DNA of 64,000 nucleotides, from positions 29,678,973 through 29,742,972 of the forward strand of contig JAJLRJ010000005.1 of assembly GCA_024195265.1 (NCBI GenBank), read 5' to 3'. Positions 44,871 through 54,999 of this stretch are shown piece by piece. A program made the position numbers and the translations under genes. Each line of letters starts with the position of its first letter. The first letter of the stretch is position 1. This DNA comes from Dendrophyllia cribrosa (lineage: Eukaryota; Cnidaria; Anthozoa; Scleractinia; Dendrophylliidae). Under the pieces are notes generated by a model. It ran no database searches. It had not been told where the DNA came from and saw only the letters and a list, made by a program, of their open reading frames with translations.

Positions 44871-46664
44871 ATAGTTTTGACACTTCGGAAGTTTGTTATC
44901 GCCGACCGGCGAAATTTCATCACAGCGACAAGTACAATGTAAACACCACGCTAAATTGGGAAAAACCTTTGGACAACAAAGAAGGCAAATTTGTGAGTAC
45001 TGATGGATAAGTTATTAAACATTCCGTAAAAAAATTATGCTTATCATTTATCGCGGTTGATCACTTCAATTCATAAGTTGACGACGAAAGGGTCCGGAAG
45101 CGTATCTCCGCTTGAACAGGAATACTTTTATTCTCACCTTATTTTCGCGACTCATTTCTAAGAATACCAGACTACTAATATTATTACTATCATTATTGCC
45201 TTTGTATCTCTAATACCTTTTTACACCGGTTTTCTTTGATACTATACAAGACAGGAGTTGCGATACAAGTTTTGGTTTTGAAATAAGAAAGTTCGCTGAA
45301 AGTTCTTCTTCGGACAGCATCTTGTTTATTTTTAAAGCAACCAGATGGCCATTTCGGTAAGAAGAAATTACTTTCTATTTATAGCTCAGTACAGTATTCT
45401 TGTTTTCATAAACTTCTTTGTTTTATTTAGACATGTTTTTTTCTGAGCATGAAATATCGGTTTTCGCCAGTAGCTCGCTCGCCTTCTTGTAGGACTGCAG
45501 TTGTGAATGGCGTCTTCACTCTCTACAAAGTTCACATTTTGGTTACAAAATTGGGAAGAACAGGAATTCACTGTTGACAATTTTATCACTTGTATTTCTC
45601 GCTTCAAATCAAAACTTACTATTTTAAAAGAAAGTATACATGTACATACTATACAAAGAAAGTACAGAAACATCGTCCTTCGAAGATGCCATGCAATATC
45701 ACTTCTCAGGTATGCAATTCTATGCGATATCGTGCTTCGTCCGATTTGATATTCCTGCCTATGAGGTCATCTTCAAGTAAGTAAAGAAAGATTATAGAAA
45801 GTGAACTCGCCCGAGCTGCACAAAAAATTTATTCTTATTCAATTTTTTTAATCGCAATTCTTTTATTAATATTTAGGAATCAACACTTCAATAATATTTC
45901 TGACTGTCGTTAGGTCGGAATATTGAATCTCGTTATTAACTTATTAATAGGAAATTAACTCAAATATGATGGCCCAGTTTTATCTGAAATTACCCTACGA
46001 GCACACAGAAACTATAAACAAGTGTAGAGGACTGCAGATGGCCAGGATGGATTGTAACTTGGGCTAATTTATTCAAGTATTCAAAGTGTTTGTTCCATGT
46101 ATTTTGGAAAATTGGCTAAAAACTTATTATGGGTTGTTCTTCGTTTAAGAATTCACTTGTTATCTTCTTCCTGGTGTTCTAAGAGCATTCATTTTCTTGT
46201 TTGAATGAAGATGCTCAGTTTTAGTGCTAGCACAGGCGGCGCCAAAAACATAAAAACCACCATGACAAAGCCCGTTTAACAAAGTGAAACCTTGCAAGTC
46301 GTCATTGCCACATGGTTATATTACCTTTTTACAAGTCCGTGAATGAAATCTTACAGTGTGACCATTCAAATGAAAGCTCTTCAGCCATACTTTCCTATGG
46401 TGCTGTTTATTATGCTGTACAAGGTGGTTCTAACTTATGAGTCTGGATGAAATCCTACAGTGTGACCATTCAAATCAAAACCCTTCAGCGATTTTAATTC
46501 AGTACAACAGTTTACAATTGAGCGTCGAAAGCAATTTGCAGTTAGTTTGGTATTGCTTTACTTAGCCCTGTTAATGGTTAAGAAAAAGCTCGCGCCACTT
46601 CCTCCGCCAATCGGAAGTAAAAACATGACTAACTTACTCGCAATTAACCGCACTTGGCACCGAC

Positions 46665-47112
46665 GCTGATTTCCCTTTGGTAAACGGTCGATGCCATCAT
46701 TAGCATTCATTAGTAACCAAGCCTTTTGTAATGGTCGATGCTATTTCTCTCTAGTTTATGCGTGGATTGGGACGAAAGTAGGCTATCATTATTAGATAAA
46801 ATTGGGCCTAGGTAAAGCGATCATTAGATCTATGCTAGATTCGTGGTTAGGTAAGATTTAGGGTTAGGGTGACCCGTTATTGATATATATTAAGAAAAGC
46901 ACCTTTTATAATTATTTTTTTCTGGGGTTTGCCGGATCAACCCAGTGGTCTAGTGGTGAAGGAGAGATGTTAGCATGCAGAGGTTCCGGGTTCGATTCTA
47001 GGTAATTAATTGCATTTTTCTTTTTCTGATAGAAAAAAGAATTCTTAAATTGGTGAAAACTTTTCTAAGTGTCGCGAAAATGGCACCGACCGTTTACGAA
47101 AGGGAAATTTGC
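46665..47112. mobile_element. 448-bp nested TIR element with 9-bp target duplication and tRNA-like insert
   Basis: The arms ATTTCCCTTTGGTAAACGGT (left) and the inverted ACCGTTTACGAAAGGGAAAT (right) are 31 bp with few mismatches. GGCACCGAC at 46,656-46,664 and 47,113-47,121 is a perfect 9-bp direct repeat. Its position inside a MITE copy shows the empty site. A 9-bp duplication with long arms fits Mutator-like elements (inferred). No transposase. Confidence 0.75.
46940..47006 (+). repeat. tRNA-like Pol III promoter segment
   Basis: A-box-like GTGGTCTAGTGG at about 46,943 and B-box-like GGTTCCGGGTTCGATTC at about 46,982-46,998, followed by a T-rich tract. The stems do not fold as a tRNA. It is similar in design to the segment at 10,404 and also lies in a TIR element. 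Confidence 0.5.
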
Positions 47113-47274
47113 GGCACCGACTACATGCATGTGTTTGGTTCTGGCTCATCTGGCCTGTCTTGCGTCTGTTGTAATTGTTCAGAGTGATTGCTATGGTTTG
47201 GCTTAACTCACGTCCTAACGGTGTTCTATCGTTCACCAAATCCCATTCGTCCCACGACGGGTTGTCTTCGCATA

Positions 47275-47592
47275 AATGTACGTATATGTCCGGGGGTGGG
47301 GAGTACTCTCCCAAAATACCTGTATGGGTATGTGCCGCCCAACGGGATCGTGATTTTGGGACTCCTGATCTGGAACGGGGTATCAGTTTTAGAGACGTTT
47401 CCTCGAACAGGGTATAGTATTTCGAACGCACGAAAGTTTCAACTTATCAGCAGCCATTTTTTCTAGAACGGTGTATCATTTTGAGTGCAAATTCTTTCTA
47501 AAACGGGATCCAAATTTGGAGACCCGAGCGACACATACCCACCCAAAACATACCTGAGTACTCCACCCCCCCCCCCCCCCCCCCCCCCCCCC
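47275..47592. repeat. G/C-tract-ended dispersed repeat
   Basis: GTCCGGGGGTGGGGAGTACTC at the left and GAGTACTCCACCCCCC at the right are inverted; the right end runs into a poly-C of about 25. Short frames inside (for example 47,045-47,431 minus) overlap several repeats and are not genes. Confidence 0.6.
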
Positions 47593-47702
47593 GCTCACAA
47601 TCCACCGATCGAGGAATTACATTTATCTTCTCCAACTTGGTCATAAAAGTTGAAACCTTTAAATTTCACAGTGCTGCGGCACTGTTTTCATCCAACAGGG
47701 CA

Positions 47703-48227
47703 TTACAGTAAGTTCACATCCTGCAGAACACTTTCCACCACCATGTACTTTCTCAGCTTTCGCAAGCTGACGCCATTGTCATTCGTCAGCTGTCTTTCAA
47801 TGTTATCGCAGACGGCAGTGCGACGTTGCACGAACTTTTCTATCGCTCTTTGGTTATCTTCCCAACTAGGCGTCCTACATAGTGGGGGATGGACCTGTTG
47901 AGCTGGTTGTTGAGCTGCTGTTGCCTGTTGAGCAGGTTTTCGAGCTTTTTTAACCTGTTGAGCAGGTTTTTTGGCCTCCAAGACAGGATCGGAATTTTCG
48001 TCGCAAGAGAGTTTGCTGTAATTAAAACATACAGTCTTTAATTTGGAGTCTTTTGACTTCGTTCTTTTCTTTTGCTGCAGCGGACTTTCTATTTGATCAT
48101 CCGAATCGTCTTCGTACTGACAGAGCTTGTCGTAACGGGAGCTTTCTTGGTTAAGTTTTCTCTGCAGGTATCGAACTGTTGGGTGACTGTCAAACACGCT
48201 CTTTAAGAGCTGCACTTTGGAAATCAT
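47703..48227 (-). CDS. Small protein of unknown function, GVSLR family member 3 (174 aa)
   Basis: ORF with first ATG at 48,227 (MISKVQLLKSVFDSH) and stop TAA. The frame remains open upstream to a good splice acceptor (TTTGTTTTTTTAG, AG at 48,259-48,260), so a 5' exon, coding or not, is possible. Function unknown. The middle is basic and polar (QQKKRTKSKDSK) and holds a small array of KPAQQ-like repeats (about residues 90-115). Residues 135-174 form the family tail: RRTAVCDNIE, GVSLRKLRK, VLQDVNLL. The most diverged of the three: tail positions shared by all are RR, A, C, E, GVSLR, R and two Leu. It lies 7.9 kb from member 2. Confidence 0.75.
   Translation of the reverse strand: MISKVQLLKSVFDSHPTVRYLQRKLNQESSRYDKLCQYEDDSDDQIESPLQQKKRTKSKDSKLKTVCFNYSKLSCDENSDPVLEAKKPAQQVKKARKPAQQATAAQQPAQQVHPPLCRTPSWEDNQRAIEKFVQRRTAVCDNIERQLTNDNGVSLRKLRKYMVVESVLQDVNLL
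47895..47975. repeat. Coding minisatellite, GTTGAGC(A/T)GG units
   Basis: CTGTTGAGCTGGTTGTTGAG, CCTGTTGAGCAGGTTTT and CCTGTTGAGCAGGTTTTTT recur inside member 3. They encode the KPAQQ/QPAQQV repeats. Copy number may vary between alleles. Confidence 0.7.
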
Positions 48228-48590
48228 GGCGAAAATCCTGACGCTCAAGGTGTAACTCCTAAAAAAACAAACAAGATCAACTGATTTTATGTCTTGTTCA
48301 AAACATAAGGCACTCTAATTTAAGAGAATGCGATCATCGCACTTATACAACAACTGAATTAGTTGCAACTAAAGAAAAGAACTGAATTGTCAGGCTTCAA
48401 CGGGATTCCATTCTTAACCATTCAACATAGAGCTTAATCGTTGGCTCTAGGTTTCCCGCGCGGTCCCCCGCGTTTCGCGCCGCTGACCCCTGAGCGTTAT
48501 TCAGCTCTGTCAGTCCACTCACCTTGCAAATTTAGAATTGTCTTTCTTTTCAAAACAGATGCGACAAGTCTATAGAACATTCAGATTTAT

Positions 48591-48653
48591 TCTGCGCGCA
48601 GACGCCTCCTATTTCAGCTTGAAGCAAAGGAAATAGGAGGGGTGCGCGCGCAG
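48591..48653. repeat. Second copy of the CTCCTATTT inverted-repeat element
   Basis: TCTGCGCGCAGACGCCTCCTATTT and AAATAGGAGG...GCGCGCGCAGG form the arms. It is compact compared with the copy at 27-117. Confidence 0.55.
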
Positions 48654-48696
48654 GCTAATTTACATTTGATTTCTATGGATTTATACTACTGGGCCT

Positions 48697-48832
48697 GGTT
48701 GTTCAAAAGGTGGATAGCGCTATCCACCGGATAAATCATTATCCAGCGGATAACACAAAGGATTTTGTTAAAACTTATCCACTGGATAGTGATTTATCCG
48801 GTGGATAGCGCTATCCAACTTTTGAACAACCG
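48697..48832. mobile_element. Snap-back MITE GGTTGTTCAAAAGGTGGATA
   Basis: GGTTGTTCAAAAGGTGGATA and the inverted TATCCAACTTTTGAACAACC bracket a core made of GGATAAATCATTATCC-type repeats. GATAGCGCTATC palindromes occur on both arms. The whole 136 bp can fold on itself. Confidence 0.85.
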
Positions 48833-48839
48833 GAGCCTG

Positions 48840-51800
48840 CAGTTCAATTTACGGGGTGCCTATGACATAACCGACCTTAGAGCGGCTTGAGCATGCTTTA
48901 CTTTTAAGATGTTCAAGCTTATTTTTCCTTTTTATTACTAGAATGTAAGACAAAGAACAAATTAAAATCAAACTGGTTGAAAAACAAATATTTGAAACTA
49001 AATCAGTACATGGTAACGTTCTATTAGCAGCAGATAAGTTCACATGTAGAAGAGCACGTTTGATGTTGTTTTTTTAAGGCAGTAGTCTAAATATATTTCC
49101 AATTTTTCCTTTACAGCAACATTCATTTCATTGTTTAGAAGTTTAACAGTTTTAGCTGACATTTATCGAGTTAACGATGTACTTAGGAAACTAGGAGCAC
49201 TGTATGAGGCAATGACCCCAAAAAGTGACAAGCATCTATTTTTTTCTTGTTATACACATGCATAATCAAACATTCGGATCATGATTTAACTTTAACATCC
49301 CGTGTAGAGCCACCGTAAGAGACATATAATGAGTAAATTTGCTTCCATCCATGGGCTGTGTAATGCACAAAACGTTTTATTTAGTTTTAATTATTCAGTT
49401 GCATATAAATATATTTATTTGTTTGCACCAAAACAGTAATGGGTTTCTAATACGTTATAACGCATATTTAAAATGATCAAATGTCTTAGATATTATCATC
49501 GAGTTTTTCGAATCGTCACGGTATATGAAACAAAAACAAATACGATATTTTTCCTCGAATTTAGGCAGTCATTCGCCCGTCCGAATTTGCGCCCAAATTG
49601 TCTCAGTTTCAATTTGGAGCCTTGACATCAGTTCAGAATATATATTTTACTAATAATACGTCAAGTTTTGCGCGCATAAACGAAATTATGCTTGCATGGC
49701 ATTGAAAAAAATCTTGCTCGAAATTTCGAATACGCTATTCTTTTTTTTTACAATTTACTTTCTAAGCGTTTCAAGATTGCGTTCGTCTTTCTGATTTTTT
49801 ACTGTTTTAGCTCTTTTTGCATACTGGAAAGTAATGTTTACTTTTATGATTCTCTGCCGTTGTTGAACTCTCTACGTTACCCTTCTAGCAGAGTCCGCTT
49901 CAATCTTCCTATAAAAATAGGGAAGACATGTTTCTAGCTAGGGAGATTGAACGGGACTCTGCTACTGAGCAGGGAAGTTGGACATAGGCAATCGTACCCT
50001 TTAATTCTGTACCGAATCACTCTTTGCACACCTATCTCGCTAACAGGCGTTGAATTTTTAGCAGCTAATTTATGAATTTGGCTAACTAATAAGTTGCAAT
50101 TGCTTCCGACTATATATTCATTGTATACCTTTTTCAGTCTCTTTAGTAAATGCAGTCGTTCGTCTCTTTGTTGTCTTACCGCATGGAAAGCGTTAACTTT
50201 TTAGTTGGAAGGTTGTGACACTGCTAACATTTGCCGTGCCTAGCACTGAAAATGTCAACCACTAAAGCTCCGACGCCACTAGACTAATTATTCAAAATTT
50301 ATCCCTCCATTTAGGGCAAGCTGTTTTCTCAATTACTCTGTTTTTATTAAACAGTTTGGAAGCAGCTTACTTAGCATGTGGACTCAATTTGAATCATAAA
50401 GCATTGTGTTCACCTGCTTCAAAAGTTGACTCTTGCAATTCTACACTGTTTTTTTTTTTCACCGGAAAACGCTTAATTTGATAAGATCTACTGAAGTCCT
50501 AGAAAACATATTTATTATCACTGCATGTATATCAAGGCAATTTTCTTTTTTGGACATCAATATGTAATAGGTTCTAATGTTTCTTAACGATTTTTATTCA
50601 TTTAAATAGAGCGAATTTTAATCTTATGCTTTTTATTAATTTAGAACAACAAAACGTTTGCGCGATAAGCATAAAATATCGCGAACAAAATTGTAAGGCT
50701 GCGACGTAAGATCACCGAAACTTTCGAAGAGGGTAAAAATTAACGGACCATGATTTTTAGTCCTCTTATTTCAGAAAACATATGAAATACAATTATATTA
50801 CTTGACATAATGGCAGAAACTTCGCTTTTTCTATTGGTTGAATTCAGGTGAGGATGTTAATGACATCTAGGCATTGTCTCTATTATGCCTTATTACACTG
50901 TTTTAGCTGAAATACGGACGAACTAATTTGAATTATATAAAACAACATAACTTATCGTTCACACCTGCAAGAAAACCGATTGTCTTTTGTATTTTTAACG
51001 TCCGGCGAAATATCCCTTATCAAAACTGAGCAGGTCAACGTGAATAAACTTACAAACATAACAGAAGAATTTAATTTATGACCAATATTTTTCCAATAGT
51101 GAGCTGACGCTAAAGCTGATCTGGTCCGCGCCAAAAAAATAGCATTCTAAACTGTGAATTTCAGTTTTGAATTGTTCAGTCCGTATTCTTTTTTCAGGCG
51201 AACTGACCGTCATAAAAAGCCGGTCAAAATAACCTTGAATAATGAAATGAAGACAGTGGCAATATGTTTTTGAGTTTTTTTTTAGTAGCGTTGTTGTAAA
51301 GTTGACTCCAGGCGTTAAGCCACAAATGCAGAGGATCAAAAAACACAATTCACAGTGTTTCACTAATTATTAGTTTCCTATACTCTTAATCTTAGGATTT
51401 TACCATACGCTTGAGAAAACATTTCAATGTCTTAACGGTTTCCCCTGGTGTATTTACGTTTTTATTAAGTTTATAACAAACAATAAAATTCCCCATGGCA
51501 ACCGGACAACATGCAATAAAAAACTCTTTGACGCAAATATTTGGATCGAAAATACTTTTTGAGAGATCACCAAAGAAGAATTGCGTTAAAGAAGGGATTA
51601 AGAAAGAAAATTTATCTTTTGCTGATCAACACGCCATTGAAGTTTGTCAAAAAGCATTGTTTATTGCAACATGCTGAATAAGAGCAATTATATTTAATCG
51701 TAAATAACACCATTCAGTTTCGGACCTAGGAGAGAGGCCCCGGGGACCTGCTCCCACCTCCAGCGCCCCCCCCCCCCCCCCCCCCCCCCCCACCACCCCC

Positions 51801-53730
51801 CACCACCCCCCCTCCCCCCCTCTTTGTCTTGAAAAAAAAAAAGGTATGAACGGCCAAAAAAGATTTTCATTCTCTGACATTTTCACCCGTTTTTACTCGC
51901 ACTGGCTGTTAAGTATATAAATTGGCAAACACATCAGTGTAGGAGATGAACCTTGTTGGATGGCATAAGTAAAGGTACAACCATTAAAGTAATTTAATTT
52001 TGGAAAGCCTGTTAACGAACAATTCTTATATCTCATATTTTTGGAGCCGCTCGCCACATAATATTGTCCACCTCTAGCTACCTCTCTTGTCAGTTCTCTT
52101 GTTCGCCATGATTCCCGAAGCTATGTGCACACTTATTACATCACAGTGTAATATGACACCGGCCGATTTTGGTTGCGCAATAACCAAATTTTGAGAATAA
52201 AAAAGCATATGTCATCGTCTTTGACACTTTTTAAAAACTCTTTAGTTGGAGATCACAAATAGTGAGGTGACAAAAAGAAGTATAAATTAAACTGTATTTT
52301 GTATTCAAAATGCGGTGCTATTTTTATATAAATTCGAATAAATTTTGTACCTGAATGACTGTTAATTATGACTTTCGACGGAGTTTTTCGGTTTAATAAC
52401 AAAGAGAATGATGATGAATAAACATACCTCGCTATTCTTGCGCCTGGGTCTGTCAGCCTTAATCTTGTCTTTTGGGCGATCCTCACTATTTATACAAATA
52501 TAAACAAATATCTTGGATCGCTTATCCTATTGATCTGGGAATGCCCAGAGTTCAACTTTGATACAGATTCAGTTCTTCTTACCTGCAATAGCAGAATTCC
52601 CTGACCGTTTTGTCGCGTTTGTGTCGAAATGGTTGACCTCGTCATCATTTCGTCACTTTTCTGTATATTTGTTTGCCGAACCGAACGTGTGAGTTGTAGC
52701 ATCAGTCTGTGACGTTGATATTCTGATTTAATTCGTGTAGTTACGTCACGATTTTTGCACTATAGAAAAATTTAGAAGAGCATCTAACAATACCTAGTTT
52801 GTCGATTCTTCAAAATCAATTTCGTAGTCCAAGTTTTCATTCACACCTTTCCTTGTTTGATCATTCTTAAACAGTTTAATGGTTTATGGGAGGATTTACA
52901 AGTAGTAAAAGAGAGAAAAAGACAAAAACAGATTTTCGTGCGGTTAATCTTGCCTCTCATACTAAAAGAACGCACAAACACTGAGTTTTCCGAAAGCGAA
53001 GGCGTGAAAACATCGGAACAGGTTATTTCCAAACAGTAGCATTTTAACGGCTGGATGACGAGACTACAGCGAAAACGAATGGAAATGGAAATGCATACTA
53101 GTATTTTAGGGTTTTTTTTTATCTCCGTTTTCAAATTTACAGAACAAAAAGACTAATACTATATATTATGTTTTTTATTATTTGCAATTTACATCAATAT
53201 ATATATTGCGCAGCTTTTTATACATTTAACATAAATAAATAAATAAAAAGTGAATTTTGACATGCACAAACGGTAAAGATTTTGTTAATGAATCATTGAG
53301 AAACTAGCCTTTCGAAAGGGCTTTTTTTCAGCCATCAGTCCAAGCGGCGAGTGAACTAAGTAATTATATTTTTGTTATTAAAACATACAAATAAGCTAAC
53401 TTGTTATAGGTTTAATTTTACAAGGAAATGAACGGTCAAGACAAAAATGGACGCCACATGTACAATGCCTGATACGACTGGCGATCAACTGTTTTAGAAT
53501 TGTCATAATCAAGCTTTCATTATCAAAAATACATAGTAATTACAAATTAACTTGACTATGGCGAATAAAGTGCGAAAGATTCAGAGATCTCTGACGATGA
53601 TCTCTGTCGTACGTAAGTGGAACGTCCTTTGTGATATAAAAGTCTACTGTTTCATCACTCAGACGTCATCGACACATCCTCGATGTTCAATGGACATCCT
53701 AATCCCATCACTTAAGTTAGCGTAAACGTT
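48840..53730. other. Long non-coding spacer
   Basis: AT-rich sequence with no supported gene. It contains a poly-C/CCACC tract at 51,765-51,822, the decayed element at 52,040-52,235 and scattered short frames (51,495-51,677; 52,490-52,702; 52,841-53,134) with no recognisable domain. Confidence 0.6.
52040..52235 (-). mobile_element. Fragment of the 25,512-27,408 element family
   Basis: GCTCGCCACATAATATTG-TCCACCTCTAGC and TATTACATCACAGTGTAATATGACAC match the reverse complement of about 25,610-25,805. Both ends are missing, so this is a decayed copy. Confidence 0.65.
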
Positions 53731-53736
53731 GCAAAA

Positions 53737-53880
53737 AGACCCTTTTAATAATTACCACGATGCATCATTTTCCGCTAATGACGTCAAACATATTCTTTTG
53801 AATTGCAAGAGAATTCAAAAGAATATGTTTGACGTCATTAGCGGAAAATGATGCATCGTGGTATTTATTAAAAGTGTCTT
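53737..53880. repeat. Near-perfect 144-bp palindrome
   Basis: The arms of about 68 bp (TAATTACCACGATGCATCAT, GACGTCAAACATATTCTTTT and their reverse complements) surround a short GCAAGAG centre, with few mismatches confined to the outer ends. No GAA tip here. It is likely a young MITE. Confidence 0.9.
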
Positions 53881-54755
53881 ACTCCAGTTGATGCATGCCC
53901 TTGATTAAATAAATATTTGTTTAAAACGTGAAAAATATATATTAATAGTAAATAACAAATGAAAAATTGTATATGAGCGGTTTAGTTCACAAACGCTTCG
54001 GGCATAGCCCTTCATCAGCGTACGTCAATCCTTATCTCGTATTTCTCTCAGTTCTGGCTATATGTTAACAAAACAAAAGTGCGATTAACCTTATAAAAGA
54101 GAACTATTTAATGCGACAGCAAATTTTCGTGATTGTTGGAAAAGTGGCTAAAATTATTTGCCGTGGTATTAAATTTCTGCTCGCGAAATTTACCTAGCTT
54201 TTTGCCGACTGTTATATTCTATCGCAAGAAATGTACATGAGTATAATTTTGCGTCACAGTCCTTGCATTGTGATTGTGCACTTTTATTACACTTTTAATT
54301 TTCCATCTCGCCAATATGAAGCCTTCATTTCCATCACTTTCCTCCTCGTTTATAAACAATTTTCATGTTTATCTTTTGTTCCGTGTTTTTTTCTTGGATG
54401 GTTATTTTTTCTCAAGCGCTAAAATGAGTTGTGTTTGCTTCAGCCCGATCTCGAGATCTCTACAAATTCGACAAAATGAAAATACTCGTAAAATATGCAA
54501 TTTCCAATATCGAAAAAATTAAGCAACGCAATAAATGGTTGCCTTAAGTTTCCAAATTACCTGGAGCCTCTTTTTCAATGTTTGATTTTTAAGGTGTTTC
54601 AAGGTGAGTTTTGGTGCGCGGTTTTCGAAACTTCATTAACATGCAAGTAAATTAATCCCATTTTCAGACAAATAGTTTTGTACCGGGCTCGCGGTGAGGC
54701 ATAAGGTTATTCTGAAATGGCCTAATTATTGTCTACATATGCATGTTACTTAAGC

Positions 54756-54761
54756 TTTATT
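54756..54761 (-). terminator. Candidate polyadenylation signal for the SGNH gene
   Basis: TTTATT on the + strand reads AATAAA on the minus strand about 240 bp after the stop codon of the 55.0-kb gene. Confidence 0.4.
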
Positions 54762-54999
54762 TTCCAGTTGAAAGAGAAATTACAGGGACTTTGACGCCAG
54801 AAGAAACACCAGTACATCGTGCTCGCATGCTCTTTGTAACTCTTCGTCCAGTCGTACGAGGGCATGTGATGTCCTGCCGTTCTCGCGATAAGGGACTCTC
54901 TGATCGACGAATAAGCTGAAAAAACTTTGAAGCACAAACTAAACTCAGCAACATTGAAAAAAGGCTAATTTACAATTCTTACATTTTTTCCATCCAGCT

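Larger units (their letters stand above)
46503..47215 (+). mobile_element. Decayed third copy of the GAGCAGTTTTCAA MITE, split by an insertion
   Basis: The left half (46,503-46,664) aligns with the start of the 28,324 copy (CAATTGAGCGTCGAAAG, CTCGCGCCACTTCC, CCAATCGGAAGTAAAA). The right half (47,113-47,215) aligns with its end (GGCACCGACTACATG, TTGTTCAGAGTGATTGCTAT). A 448-bp element separates them. Confidence 0.65.

Noticed and set aside
47045..47431. 128-codon minus-strand frame
   Set aside because: It spans the end of a nested transposon, a MITE half and a G-rich repeat.
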